From: Candidatus Woesearchaeota archaeon
GTDB taxonomy: Archaea > Nanobdellota > Nanobdellia > Woesearchaeales > JACJVW01
DNA: 64,000 nt
Reading direction: 5' to 3'
Assembly: GCA_020637435.1 (NCBI GenBank)
Contig: JACJVW010000001.1
Location: 1 to 64,000, forward strand
Each line of letters opens with the position of its first letter. The first letter of the stretch is position 1. A program made the translations under genes and the position numbers. The notes beneath the pieces were generated by a model, which was not told where the DNA came from, searched no databases, and was given only the letters and a program-made list of their open reading frames with translations. Below, piece after piece: positions 24,784 through 32,575 of this stretch.

Positions 24784-26079
24784 ATGAAAACCGAGAGACG
24801 TAGGCCAGGCAACCTCAAAGTGACAGAAAATTGCTTCCTTGATATGAGCAGAGTGCTTCAGTTCTACATACTATCCCGAAACGAGCAACCCATCGACCCG
24901 ATAACAGCCCTCAGGGACCCGTTTAATGGCGCAGAATATGCTGTAAATGGTCACCACAGAGGATTTGGGATTGAACTGGACAACAAAGAAGTAGACGTGC
25001 AATTTCTGGAGTCAGACCTGGACGTATTGCACAGCAAGTTGGGAAAAGCGAAATACTACGATGACCTGTCAAGCCTGTTGCAGGCCTGTCGAAGCAGCCA
25101 TCAATCAGGCAGAGATGAATTGGGACTTGAAGACTTGACCGACTACAAGACACTACAACGAACCTACAGTTTCGATACGAGCAAACCTATCATCCAGATT
25201 GTGACACTTAACCCAAGCGTAGACCACCACCAGGAGGAAGACATCTACGTTCCTGGCGGAAAAGGCCTCACAATTGCCCGAGATTTACACGAATTAGGTT
25301 ATGACTACCAGTGTATCTATGCACTTGCGGGAGGCTCAAATGGCAGGAGGCTGGCGTCTGAGATCAATGACAGGAATATTGCGTTTTCAGTAGTCCCCAT
25401 CCTCGATAATACCCTCGAAGTGACGCTCTCAGGCCGAAGGACGATATCCCCTGAACATGAATATCCTAAAGTCCGCCAGACTGAACTTTCAGAGCTTCTT
25501 GACCGCCTTGAAAGAGGAGTTCATAAGGGGGACTACCTTGTCTTGGCAGGCTCCGTACCGCAAGGAATAAGCCCGACCATCTTCAAAGACCTCATCGAGA
25601 AATACAAAGAGTCAGCAACCACATTCTGTGATACCGGCGAGCACCAGCCCTTCGAACTTGCCCTGCAGGCACAGCCCCACCTCCTAAGGGTAAATTGTGA
25701 CAACATCTATAGCCACACAGGAGTAGAATACGCATCAAATGCAGAACTCATCGAAGCAGCTTCAAAGATTGCAGATGAACACGACATAAAAGGATTGTTC
25801 ATCACCCTCGACGAAGCCGGCACAGCCATCATTATCGGAGATAAGATGCACTATGGCTACCTGCCTGATGCGAAGACCAAGAACGAGATCGGACGCGGAG
25901 AAGCACTCATTGCAGGATACTTATCCCAGACCGCAAATGGCGCAGATCCGTTGAATGCTTTCAAATTCGCTGTCGCAGCAGAGTATTCTCACAGGATGCA
26001 TACGGGAAATACAGGTGCTAAAAAAGAAGAAACACTAGAGTACCTTAAAGACATCCATATTGAATCCTACAACAGGTAA
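24784..26079 (+). CDS. ParB/Srx-like domain fused to a PfkB-type sugar-kinase domain
   Basis: 431 residues. Residues about 35-80 (PIDPITALRDPFNGAEYAVN, then GHHRG) match the ParB/Srx-like fold, whose GHHR motif binds nucleotide, as in SerK/SbnI-type kinases. From residue 136 on it is a 1-phosphofructokinase-like PfkB domain: TLNPSVDHH, VPGGKGLTIARDLHELG and LAGSVPQGI. The catalytic GAGD motif is replaced by GRGE (370-373) in KNEIGRGEALIAGYL, so the general base would be Glu. The ATG at 24784 is preferred over GTG 24781 by distance from a TTTATATATAAAC box. Either a kinase with changed specificity or an inactive regulator. Confidence 0.75.
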   Translation: MKTERRRPGNLKVTENCFLDMSRVLQFYILSRNEQPIDPITALRDPFNGAEYAVNGHHRGFGIELDNKEVDVQFLESDLDVLHSKLGKAKYYDDLSSLLQACRSSHQSGRDELGLEDLTDYKTLQRTYSFDTSKPIIQIVTLNPSVDHHQEEDIYVPGGKGLTIARDLHELGYDYQCIYALAGGSNGRRLASEINDRNIAFSVVPILDNTLEVTLSGRRTISPEHEYPKVRQTELSELLDRLERGVHKGDYLVLAGSVPQGISPTIFKDLIEKYKESATTFCDTGEHQPFELALQAQPHLLRVNCDNIYSHTGVEYASNAELIEAASKIADEHDIKGLFITLDEAGTAIIIGDKMHYGYLPDAKTKNEIGRGEALIAGYLSQTANGADPLNAFKFAVAAEYSHRMHTGNTGAKKEETLEYLKDIHIESYNR

Positions 26080-26113
26080 TAGCTATAAAAACAGCAGGCG
26101 AATAGCGATATCT

Positions 26114-26590
26114 ATGAAACCGCAATACGCATTCTTTGGCATCCTTGGAGCCATCGTAGCATACCAGCAGATGCCTGAAAAACATTTCCCTGAGTGCAGT
26201 CTACAGCTAGGTTCATACGAAGTGCATACAAACAGAAGCACGATACAAGCGAATATCACCCCTCAGGCAGATACCATACATATCATCAGAGACGATGCAC
26301 CAGACATCGTAGCAGCCTACAGTGCCACCTCAAACCCGTTCAAGGGGCAGATTCTGGGCGGGCACTTAAGCCAAGTACTCATAGGAGACGCTATGCCTAA
26401 AGACATCTACGACAGAATCTGCATAATGGGCGTGCTGGATTGCTCACTCATAGGAAGAAATGCAAAGAAAGTACACCCCACACTTAGATCTTCGATCAGA
26501 AGCGATCTCGAAGACGCAGTCAATACCCTATGCCGAGTACGCGATTGGGAAGCCCCAGGCCACACCTTCACACCCGTGGTCTACAATTAG
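26114..26590 (+). CDS. Hypothetical protein with N-terminal hydrophobic segment
   Basis: About 158 residues beginning MKPQYAFFGILGAIVAYQQM, a probable signal anchor, followed by a soluble domain with three cysteines (HFPECSLQLGS, DRICIMGVLDCS). It follows the ParB-PfkB fusion by 34 bases and ends just before a strong hairpin, so the pair may be one transcript. Family not recognised. Confidence 0.55.
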   Translation: MKPQYAFFGILGAIVAYQQMPEKHFPECSLQLGSYEVHTNRSTIQANITPQADTIHIIRDDAPDIVAAYSATSNPFKGQILGGHLSQVLIGDAMPKDIYDRICIMGVLDCSLIGRNAKKVHPTLRSSIRSDLEDAVNTLCRVRDWEAPGHTFTPVVYN

Positions 26591-26618
26591 ACCCAAAAAT
26601 AAGATCCCTCGACACTAC

Positions 26619-26647
26619 GTCGCATAATGGTCATTATGCGACCTTTT
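26619..26647 (+). terminator. Perfect palindromic hairpin followed by T-run
   Basis: GTCGCATAATG-GT-CATTATGCGAC (26619-26642) is a perfect 11-pair inverted repeat with a two-base centre, followed by CTTTTT. Lying 29 bases after a stop codon, it looks like a transcription terminator for the ParB-PfkB unit. As DNA it could also be a protein-binding palindrome. Confidence 0.5.
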
Positions 26648-26796
26648 TACCGCAAAAAACGACCCCACCACAAAGATTTCTCCGTTTTCAGCATACATCC
26701 ACATCAAAAACAGACTTTTCCCCTCACAGGGCAAATTTCGAGCTTAAAAGAAGAACCACAAGAAAACAGAGAAAGAAGTGGAAAAAATAGAATCAA

Positions 26797-27111
26797 TTAC
26801 TGGCCACAAGGTCGAAAGTAAGCAGCCTTGCAGATAAACATGCCCCATTTCTTCCTTCCGGATAGGAGCACAAGTTCAGCACCATGCAATCCAGCGTCAT
26901 GCATAGCCCGATCAATTGCAGGTTGCACATCCGTACCATTCAAAGGAAGCGTGAACTTCTCTGTAGCAATATGGTCATATGCGTTTGGGTCGTAAGCTTC
27001 ACGCACCATGTAAGAGAATGCGTCGATATCGACAAAATCAGCTACTACCCTAATACTGGCCTGATGCAGATGAAAAATTCCTGCTTGAAAACGTGCTAGT
27101 GTTTCTGACAT
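26797..27111 (-). CDS. Small soluble hypothetical protein
   Basis: 104 residues, beginning MSETLARFQAGIFHLHQASI. Contains ELVLLSGRKKWGMFICKAAY near the end. The ATG has a GAGGTGAA ribosome site six bases upstream, which supports the start. It is divergent from the secreted protein at 27211. No family recognised. Confidence 0.6.
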   Translation of the reverse strand: MSETLARFQAGIFHLHQASIRVVADFVDIDAFSYMVREAYDPNAYDHIATEKFTLPLNGTDVQPAIDRAMHDAGLHGAELVLLSGRKKWGMFICKAAYFRPCGQ

Positions 27112-27210
27112 ATGTTCACCTCAAAACAGAGACAATCTACATGGCTATATAAATGTTACTACTATATAGAGACGCATTCCAAAAAGTTCATAAACTGCAA
27201 TGACTTCTCA

Positions 27211-27783
27211 ATGTCCATGAACAAAAGCATCGGTGCAAGCATAATCGCGCTAACGCTAGCGACAAGCCTTCAAGGAGATGCACCGATAGAGCAACAAGTG
27301 ACAACCCCAACCATCGTTCCGGAGGGCAAAGCAGCCTACAGCCAAGGAGAACTTGTTTCATACGGATTCTCGTTCTGTTCTGCAGTGGTTTTCGATTACG
27401 GTGATGCAGCCTCGTTTGCGCATGCAGTACCAGTTCTTGAAGAACACTTGACAGGTTCACAAACAAGCCTTATCACCACGAGAAGTGCAGTCAAGTATTT
27501 GCTTGGAGAAGCCGAAAGACTCGGCAAGAATCATGAGCAGATTGAGGCCCACATCAGTGCAGGTGACCAGGTATCTCTCAACACAATAATTCAAGACCTT
27601 AAAGTAGAGGACATCAAGATCGCATCTGCAGACCTACGCAACAAAAAAGGCTATATCCCACACGCAAGAGACAGCAGAACCATCACCTATTCCCCTTCAA
27701 AGAACAAGCTGGAAGTCTTTCTGGCAAAGGATTACCCAGAGTACAGAACACTCTATCTAGGTTTTCGCAGAAAACAAGAATAG
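27211..27783 (+). CDS. Secreted hypothetical protein
   Basis: About 190 residues. MSMNKSIGASIIALTLATSL is a signal peptide, followed by a soluble, mainly helical domain with EHLTGSQTSLITTRSAVKYL and a basic C-terminus. Upstream in-frame codons exist to 27112, but the signal peptide and a TTCATAAA box about 20 bases upstream fit the start at 27211. The signal resembles that of the protein at 63191 (SLPIVLTLALATSAQADQQ), but I see no clear homology beyond it. Confidence 0.6.
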   Translation: MSMNKSIGASIIALTLATSLQGDAPIEQQVTTPTIVPEGKAAYSQGELVSYGFSFCSAVVFDYGDAASFAHAVPVLEEHLTGSQTSLITTRSAVKYLLGEAERLGKNHEQIEAHISAGDQVSLNTIIQDLKVEDIKIASADLRNKKGYIPHARDSRTITYSPSKNKLEVFLAKDYPEYRTLYLGFRRKQE

Positions 27784-27798
27784 AAAAGAAGCCATACC

Positions 27799-27933
27799 TC
27801 AGGCTGACTGTTCGCTCTCAGATTTCTCATCTGTTTCCTTGACAGCAGGTTCAGAAGCATCAAAAATCTCAGCGCACAATTCATCGACATTCCTATAGAA
27901 TTTTTCAAGCTCTTTACTGGTGACACGCCCCAT
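27799..27933 (-). CDS. Short acidic hypothetical protein
   Basis: 44 residues (MGRVTSKELEKFYRNVDELC, then an acidic tail ending SESEQSA). The ATG at 27933 lies about 27 bases from a TTTAAAAA box in the divergent intergenic region, which supports a leaderless start; the longer upstream frame would run through the xerA start. It is divergent from xerA. Function unknown. Confidence 0.5.
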   Translation of the reverse strand: MGRVTSKELEKFYRNVDELCAEIFDASEPAVKETDEKSESEQSA

Positions 27934-27951
27934 ACTACAAACCAGGAATCC

Positions 27952-27967
27952 GTTGTTTTTAAACTTT
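27952..27967. promoter_or_regulatory. Shared bidirectional TATA region
   Basis: TTGTTTTTAAACTTTC lies midway between the ATG of the short acidic gene (27933, minus) and that of xerA (27991, plus), about 28 bases from each. The single A/T box seems to serve both divergent leaderless genes, so the two promoters should compete or be jointly controlled. Confidence 0.45.
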
Positions 27968-27990
27968 CCGTGTACCACAGGACAAGTGTA

Positions 27991-28854
27991 ATGCTTAAAA
28001 ACATTGCAAACAATAGCACTTTTGTGGATGACTGGCTGAAACGTCTCAGAGTGGAGTTGAAACTCCGAGGATTCACCGATAAAACATTGGACAGCTACCG
28101 CTCTCAAGTCAGCCTATATCTTGAGTTCTCTGAGGTTTTGCCAACCCAGACAACAACCGCAGACATCAAAGAATACATCATCTACCTCATGGAAGAGAAG
28201 CAGTACAAACCCTCAAGCATCAACCTCGCGCTGTCTGCGCTGAGGTTCTTCTTCAAAGAAGTCGTTGAGCATGACATCGTCACAGGCATCAAGACACCCA
28301 AACAGGAGAAGAAACTGCCAGTTGTGCTTAACAAAAGTGAGATACGAAAACTCATCCAGGCACCGCAGAATACGAAACATCGACTTCTAATCGAGTTCCT
28401 TTATTCATCAGGGATGAGGGTCAGCGAATGCGTAAAACTGAAACGTACAGACCTCAATCTTGAAGAGCGATTGGCCCATATCGAACTCGGTAAGGGCAAA
28501 AAAAGCCGTAACATCATCCTCTCAAAGATACTCATCAACCATCTCGAGTCATACCTTGCGCAAAGAGACTCAAAAAGCGAGTACATATTCAACACACCAA
28601 CAGGCCACATCACTACACGCCAAGCGCAACGTATCGTCAAGCAGGCAGCGCTAAAAGCAGGCATCGAACGAAACGTTTTCTGCCATGCGCTTCGCAGCAG
28701 TTTTGCAACACACCTTCTTGAAGAAGGAACCGACATAAGGATCATCCAGGAACTCCTGGGACACTCTAATTTAACGACAACTCAGCGGTACACCAAAGTT
28801 TCAAAAGAGCTTATCAAGACCGTGACCAGCCCTCTTGACCGCATAGAGGACTAA
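27991..28854 (+). CDS. xerA: XerA-like tyrosine recombinase
   Basis: 287 residues. An N-terminal SAM-like core-binding domain (FTDKTLDSYRSQVSLYLEF) and a C-terminal catalytic domain with the tyrosine recombinase residues: Arg in SSGMRVSECVKLKRTDL, Lys in GKGKKSRNIILS, His-x-x-Arg in HALRSSFATHLLEEGTD, His in LLGHSNLTTT and nucleophile Tyr in QRYTKVS. Size and motif spacing match archaeal XerA, which resolves chromosome dimers at dif. The start at 27991 has a TATA box 27 bases upstream. No adjacent mobile genes argue for a housekeeping role rather than an integrase. Confidence 0.9.
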   Translation: MLKNIANNSTFVDDWLKRLRVELKLRGFTDKTLDSYRSQVSLYLEFSEVLPTQTTTADIKEYIIYLMEEKQYKPSSINLALSALRFFFKEVVEHDIVTGIKTPKQEKKLPVVLNKSEIRKLIQAPQNTKHRLLIEFLYSSGMRVSECVKLKRTDLNLEERLAHIELGKGKKSRNIILSKILINHLESYLAQRDSKSEYIFNTPTGHITTRQAQRIVKQAALKAGIERNVFCHALRSSFATHLLEEGTDIRIIQELLGHSNLTTTQRYTKVSKELIKTVTSPLDRIED

Positions 28855-29212
28855 TTATCTTCTATAATGTAAAGTACTACCAATAATTCTAGCAATTACC
28901 AAAAAGATATAACACCTTATATTTTATTTCAATATTATAAGATTATACTATTTATTTTAGGTTTTTATCAAATACTAAGAGACCAAGAATTGACCTATAG
29001 AATATATAGGTGATATCATATTTATCAGAACCTATTTATTGAAGTTATTATGTCCCTGGAATATTCACCTTTGCACCACAAAGACCTATCCCTCCCCTGT
29101 GCAAGAGAAATGACCGGCAAAAAAACCATATATGTATCAAAATGCATCAAAAGTGAGTGTTCAAGGACAAGTCAAGCAAAGAATTAAATACAAATCTCAT
29201 TTGCCAAAAAGC
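28855..29212. other. AT-rich gap after xerA with a palindrome
   Basis: 358 bases without a convincing gene. The first half is almost pure A/T. ACCTATA (28993-28999) and TATAGGT (29005-29011) form a perfect seven-base inverted repeat around a five-base centre, GAATA. Because it lies 140 bases behind a XerA gene it is worth testing as a dif-like site, although archaeal dif sites usually have 11-base arms with a six-base centre. A promoter box for the next gene is at 29180-29189. Confidence 0.35.
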
Positions 29213-29752
29213 ATGAAATTCTTTGGTAGGAAGGAAGAGAAGCTGAAAAAAGCTTTCGAGTCTATCAAAGATGAATTCTCCGACCACCTTGAAGCGATCA
29301 ACGCGAACACCAATGAAATCCAGAGCAACTACGAACAGCTCTGTGACCTTGATATCAAGATAGAGAAGCTTAATGAGAGGATAGACGAAGTCCAGCTCAT
29401 GCTCTCTCAACTTATCTCAGAAAGAGAGATAAGAGTTACCCACCGTACTGAAGAGTACCACATTGGAAGGCTGACCAAGAGGGAGAAAGAGATATTTCTG
29501 CTCATCTACGAACTAGAAGAGAAAGGCCAGACCACCTATGAAGAATTGGCAAAAAAAGGCGGCTACACCAGCTCACTTATGATGGCCTATGTGGCAAATC
29601 TTGTAGCTAAAGGCATACCTATCCAGAAAAGATATGTCAACAACACAGCTATGCTGTCTCTCGAGCCAAAATTCAAGGAATATCAGACAAAGCACAATAT
29701 AGTAGACATCAATGCAGAGATAAGCGAAAAAGTGAGAGATAATGCTCAGTAA
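29213..29752 (+). CDS. Coiled-coil protein with C-terminal winged helix
   Basis: 179 residues beginning MKFFGRKEEKLKKAFESIKD. The first 90 residues form a coiled coil. A winged-helix-like domain follows (LTKREKEIFLLIYELEEKG, TTYEELAKKGGYTSSLMMAY, VAKGIPIQKRYV), as in LuxR- or MarR-like DNA binding. An ATTAAATAC box 27 bases before 29213 makes this a better start than the ATG at 29132. It overlaps the METTL5-like gene by 11 bases. Probably a DNA-binding or transcription-associated protein. Confidence 0.7.
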   Translation: MKFFGRKEEKLKKAFESIKDEFSDHLEAINANTNEIQSNYEQLCDLDIKIEKLNERIDEVQLMLSQLISEREIRVTHRTEEYHIGRLTKREKEIFLLIYELEEKGQTTYEELAKKGGYTSSLMMAYVANLVAKGIPIQKRYVNNTAMLSLEPKFKEYQTKHNIVDINAEISEKVRDNAQ

Positions 29753-30347
29753 GAGCACTCTTGCCATCAGACTTTCTAAGCTCAAAACATTTGAGAATCC
29801 AAAGATTCATCTCGAACAATACCCTACAGACTCAGAAGTAGCTGCAAGTGTACTTCACCAGGCCTATATGCTGGGAGATATCGAGGATAAACGCATCGCA
29901 GACTACGGCGCAGGAACAGGAATTCTTAGTATAGGGGCAGCTCTGATGGGCGCGCAGGAAGTCCAGGGGATGGAGATCGACGAAGATGCCATCGGAAGTG
30001 CCAATAATAATGCCACAGGCATCCCCAACCTCAGATTCAAGCACAAGGACGCTTTAAAAGAGGAAGCCGTATTCGACACCATCATCCAGAACCCCCCATT
30101 CGGAGCTCAGATACGAAAGGCCGACACACCCCTGCTTGCGCATGCCATCTCTCATGCTCCTGTAGTGTACTCTATCCATATGGCCAAAAGTGAGGCTTAT
30201 CTGCGTGAATTCATCAGAAAACAGGGAGGAAAGATAACCCATGCTTGGACATACGAGTTTCCGCTTAAAAGCTCTTACAGCTTCCATACAAAGCGTATCA
30301 AACGTATCGAAGTGATTGTATTCCGCATTATCAGGGCGCAAAGTTAA
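29742..30347 (+). CDS. METTL5-family RNA methyltransferase
   Basis: 201 residues. SAM-binding motif IADYGAGTGILSIGAALMGA, acidic motif MEIDEDAIGSANNNAT and catalytic IQNPPFGAQ. The order plus the C-terminal RKQGGKITHAWTYEFPLKSS matches METTL5-type enzymes, which in eukaryotes make m6A in small-subunit rRNA; the NPPF motif is that of N6-adenine methyltransferases. Likely the archaeal rRNA enzyme. Co-transcribed with the coiled-coil winged-helix gene. Confidence 0.88.
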   Translation: MLSKSTLAIRLSKLKTFENPKIHLEQYPTDSEVAASVLHQAYMLGDIEDKRIADYGAGTGILSIGAALMGAQEVQGMEIDEDAIGSANNNATGIPNLRFKHKDALKEEAVFDTIIQNPPFGAQIRKADTPLLAHAISHAPVVYSIHMAKSEAYLREFIRKQGGKITHAWTYEFPLKSSYSFHTKRIKRIEVIVFRIIRAQS

Positions 30348-30388
30348 GGAGGAAAGGTTTTTAAATCGACTATTATTTATCAGCTACC

Positions 30389-30667
30389 ATGGAACTGAAC
30401 ATCGTCGAAAAATCAAAGAATCGTGTCGTTGTCGAGATGACCGATGGTGATATTTCTCTGTATAATGTTATCAGGAAAGAACTCTGGAACGATAAGGATG
30501 TCAAGATAGCAGGATGTAATATTGACCACCCTCTCGTCGGTAAACCTCGCCTGATCGTTGAGACAAAGGGAACCGCTAAGCCTCTTGAGGCTATCAAGAG
30601 CGCAGTAGACCGTCTCAAGAAAGAAGTCACCAAAGCGGCAAAAGACGCTGAGAAAACCCTAAAATAA
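30389..30667 (+). CDS. rpoL: DNA-directed RNA polymerase subunit L
   Basis: 92 residues (MELNIVEKSKNRVVVEMTDG, then DISLYNVIRKELWNDKDVK and HPLVGKPRLIVETKG). This is the archaeal Rpb11-type subunit that pairs with subunit D in polymerase assembly; the length is normal. A TTTTTAAAT box lies about 26 bases before the ATG. The gene is a good archaeal marker for the window. Confidence 0.95.
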   Translation: MELNIVEKSKNRVVVEMTDGDISLYNVIRKELWNDKDVKIAGCNIDHPLVGKPRLIVETKGTAKPLEAIKSAVDRLKKEVTKAAKDAEKTLK

Positions 30668-30718
30668 TTTTATTTATTGTACTATAGCTTTATATATTTC
30701 TAGTGCCCAAAACAAGTT

Positions 30719-31240
30719 ATGGCGTTCATACGGCTCAAGCGAAGAAGCCTTAAGACCGGCGATGAATTCTACGCATATCTGGTAAAAAATTCGTGGGACA
30801 AAGAAACCAAGCGCCCAAAACAGAAGGTTGCTGAATATCTTGGAAAACTCATCATCCCAGAAGCACCAACGACACAGACTTTCGAAGAATTCAAGTCCAT
30901 CCCAGACGTCAATCTCTACGCATCACAAACCAGCCTGCCGACCATCATTGGGGACCTAGTCGATTGGGAACTTTCAAGACATACACTTGACTGTACCTAT
31001 GACCGAACGCATAGAAGGTTGTTGCGAAAAAACAAAGACGTCGTTATCAAATTACATCATGGTTATCTCTGCTCATACACAATACGAAGAATTGTAAATT
31101 ATCTCAAAAAAGACAACGACGAAGAAGACGAAAGGGAAGTCGGCAAAGACATCGCTGAACGCTGTCTGGAAGCAGGGATTCAGATTCCCAAAGAAATCTT
31201 TATCGGATTGTTTGACAGAGTTGCAACAATGGAATATTAG
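30719..31240 (+). CDS. Hypothetical protein with basic N-terminus
   Basis: 173 residues. The first 60 (YAYLVKNSWDKETKRPKQKV, AEYLGKL) resemble a stretch found at the start of some IS1634-like transposases and in archaeal hypotheticals, but no transposase catalytic core follows. The rest is helical with RRIVNYLKKDNDEEDEREVG. A CTTTATATAT box is 27 bases upstream. The next gene follows with eight bases and its own GGTGAT site, so the two are an operon. Confidence 0.6.
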   Translation: MAFIRLKRRSLKTGDEFYAYLVKNSWDKETKRPKQKVAEYLGKLIIPEAPTTQTFEEFKSIPDVNLYASQTSLPTIIGDLVDWELSRHTLDCTYDRTHRRLLRKNKDVVIKLHHGYLCSYTIRRIVNYLKKDNDEEDEREVGKDIAERCLEAGIQIPKEIFIGLFDRVATMEY

Positions 31241-31248
31241 GTGATATA

Positions 31249-31650
31249 ATGGCATACGAAGAAATCTTAGGAGCATCAGCGCTGGGCATTCTTGCAGGAG
31301 TAATAGTAATTGCATTGATTATCGGAATTGCCGTATGGTTATTCATGGGCTTTGCTATGATGGCTATAGCAAAGAGACTCAAGGTAGATAATGGTTGGTT
31401 TGGATTCATACCCATCCTCAATATCTATCTGACAACCCAATTAGCCAGAAAAGAATGGTGGTGGCTGCTCATAATATTGTTCGCAGGATTTATACCGATC
31501 TTTGGCGCGATCGCATCCGTGGTAGTATGGGTTTACATGTGGTGGTGCATCGCTGAGAACCTCAAAAAACCAGGATGGTGGAGCATTCTCACCATAATCC
31601 CGATTGCCAATATTATCATCATAGGCAATATGGCATGGGGTAAAGAATAA
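31249..31650 (+). CDS. DUF5684-like membrane protein
   Basis: 133 residues with three to four transmembrane helices. FGFIPILNIYLTTQLARKEW, VWVYMWWCIAENLKKPGWW and SILTIIPIANIIIIGNMAW give the aromatic, Pro-Ile-rich pattern of DUF5684 proteins. A textbook GGTGATATA site precedes the ATG. Function unknown. Confidence 0.75.
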   Translation: MAYEEILGASALGILAGVIVIALIIGIAVWLFMGFAMMAIAKRLKVDNGWFGFIPILNIYLTTQLARKEWWWLLIILFAGFIPIFGAIASVVVWVYMWWCIAENLKKPGWWSILTIIPIANIIIIGNMAWGKE

Positions 31651-31726
31651 TTTTCTTCTGTCCTTTTCTACATTGACAATCAGGCCAAAATATATATAAA
31701 GAGTCCCCCAAAATCAAACATAAAAC

Positions 31727-32425
31727 ATGTCACGAGGAGTAACACATATAGGTATCATCATGGACGGTAACCGCAGATTTGCCAAGCGCAATATGCTGCA
31801 ATCTATCAAAGGCCATGAACAGGGAGCAAAAAAAGTTTCTGAACTTCTTGAATGGTGCAAAGAAGCAAGAGTTAAAGAGCTTACTCTCTACACATTCTCG
31901 CTGGAAAATTTTAAGCGGGCTCCAGAAGAAGTCAACTATCTGATGGACCTTTTCAGAAAGGAGTTTAACAGCCTAAAAGAAGACCAGCGCTTAGAAGAGA
32001 ACAAGATAAGGATCAGATTTCTAGGAAGGACGAATTTGCTGCCTGCTGATGTCCAACAGATGATAGCAGAACTTGAAGACCGGACCAAAGAGTATGAGGA
32101 GTACCAGATAAATTTCGCTCTTGCATATGGCGGCCGCGGTGAGATAATAGATGCAGTGAAGCTGATAGCACAAAAAGTAAAGGCAGGAGAACTTGACCCG
32201 GAAGAAATTGATGAACAGTCTTTCGCAGGATATCTCTACACTGACCATCAGCCCGACCTCGTCATCCGCACTGGAGGAGACCACCGGACAAGTAATTTCC
32301 TGCCCTACCAGACTGCATACAGTGAATGGTTCTTCATACCGCAGATGTGGCCTGAATTCTCAAAAGAAGATTTCACAGCCATAATCGAACAGTTCAACTC
32401 TCGTGAACGTAGATTCGGCAGGTGA
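31727..32425 (+). CDS. uppS: cis-Prenyltransferase (undecaprenyl diphosphate synthase family)
   Basis: 232 residues. HIGIIMDGNRRFAKRN holds the catalytic Asp and phosphate-binding residues; TLYTFSLENFKR and RTGGDHRTSNFLPYQTAYSE match the later family motifs (usual form RTSGEQRLSNFL). The enzyme condenses isopentenyl diphosphate units into long polyprenyl phosphate carriers for glycan assembly. It works on precursors from the GGPP synthase encoded at 33816-34829. An ATATATAAAG box precedes the start. Confidence 0.93.
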   Translation: MSRGVTHIGIIMDGNRRFAKRNMLQSIKGHEQGAKKVSELLEWCKEARVKELTLYTFSLENFKRAPEEVNYLMDLFRKEFNSLKEDQRLEENKIRIRFLGRTNLLPADVQQMIAELEDRTKEYEEYQINFALAYGGRGEIIDAVKLIAQKVKAGELDPEEIDEQSFAGYLYTDHQPDLVIRTGGDHRTSNFLPYQTAYSEWFFIPQMWPEFSKEDFTAIIEQFNSRERRFGR

Positions 32426-32575
32426 TCAGACCCGATCAGGAAAATCATGCAAGTTCTGTTGAGTTCCCCTGTGTTTGCATGAATGAAGACATTTATGGCA
32501 GAATGTATCATCATCTTGAAGCACAGATCCACAATGTGTACACTTGATATGTTTTCTCTCTTCATCAGGAAGCAT
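32426..32575 (-). CDS. Short zinc-ribbon protein coupled to glutamate dehydrogenase gene
   Basis: 49 residues from an ATG at 32575 (MLPDEERKHIKCTHCGSVLQ, then DDDTFCHKCLHSC). The CTHC and CHKC knuckles form a zinc ribbon with further Cys and His after it. Its ATG overlaps the stop of the dehydrogenase gene (TGATG) and its stop abuts the convergent uppS stop. This packing and the cysteine pattern support a real gene despite its size. Confidence 0.65.
   Translation of the reverse strand: MLPDEERKHIKCTHCGSVLQDDDTFCHKCLHSCKHRGTQQNLHDFPDRV

Noticed and set aside
26530..26821. Basic frames of 64-86 codons in the gap after the ParB-PfkB unit
   Set aside because: They cross a terminator-like hairpin and are Arg/Gln/His-rich low-complexity frames without start signals.
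27970..28107. Longer minus-strand start (28107) for the short acidic gene
   Set aside because: It would overlap the xerA start and lacks promoter support; the box 27 bases before 27933 fits better.
30719..31240. Transposase
   Set aside because: Only the first 60 residues resemble an IS1634-like start; no catalytic core and no terminal repeats.
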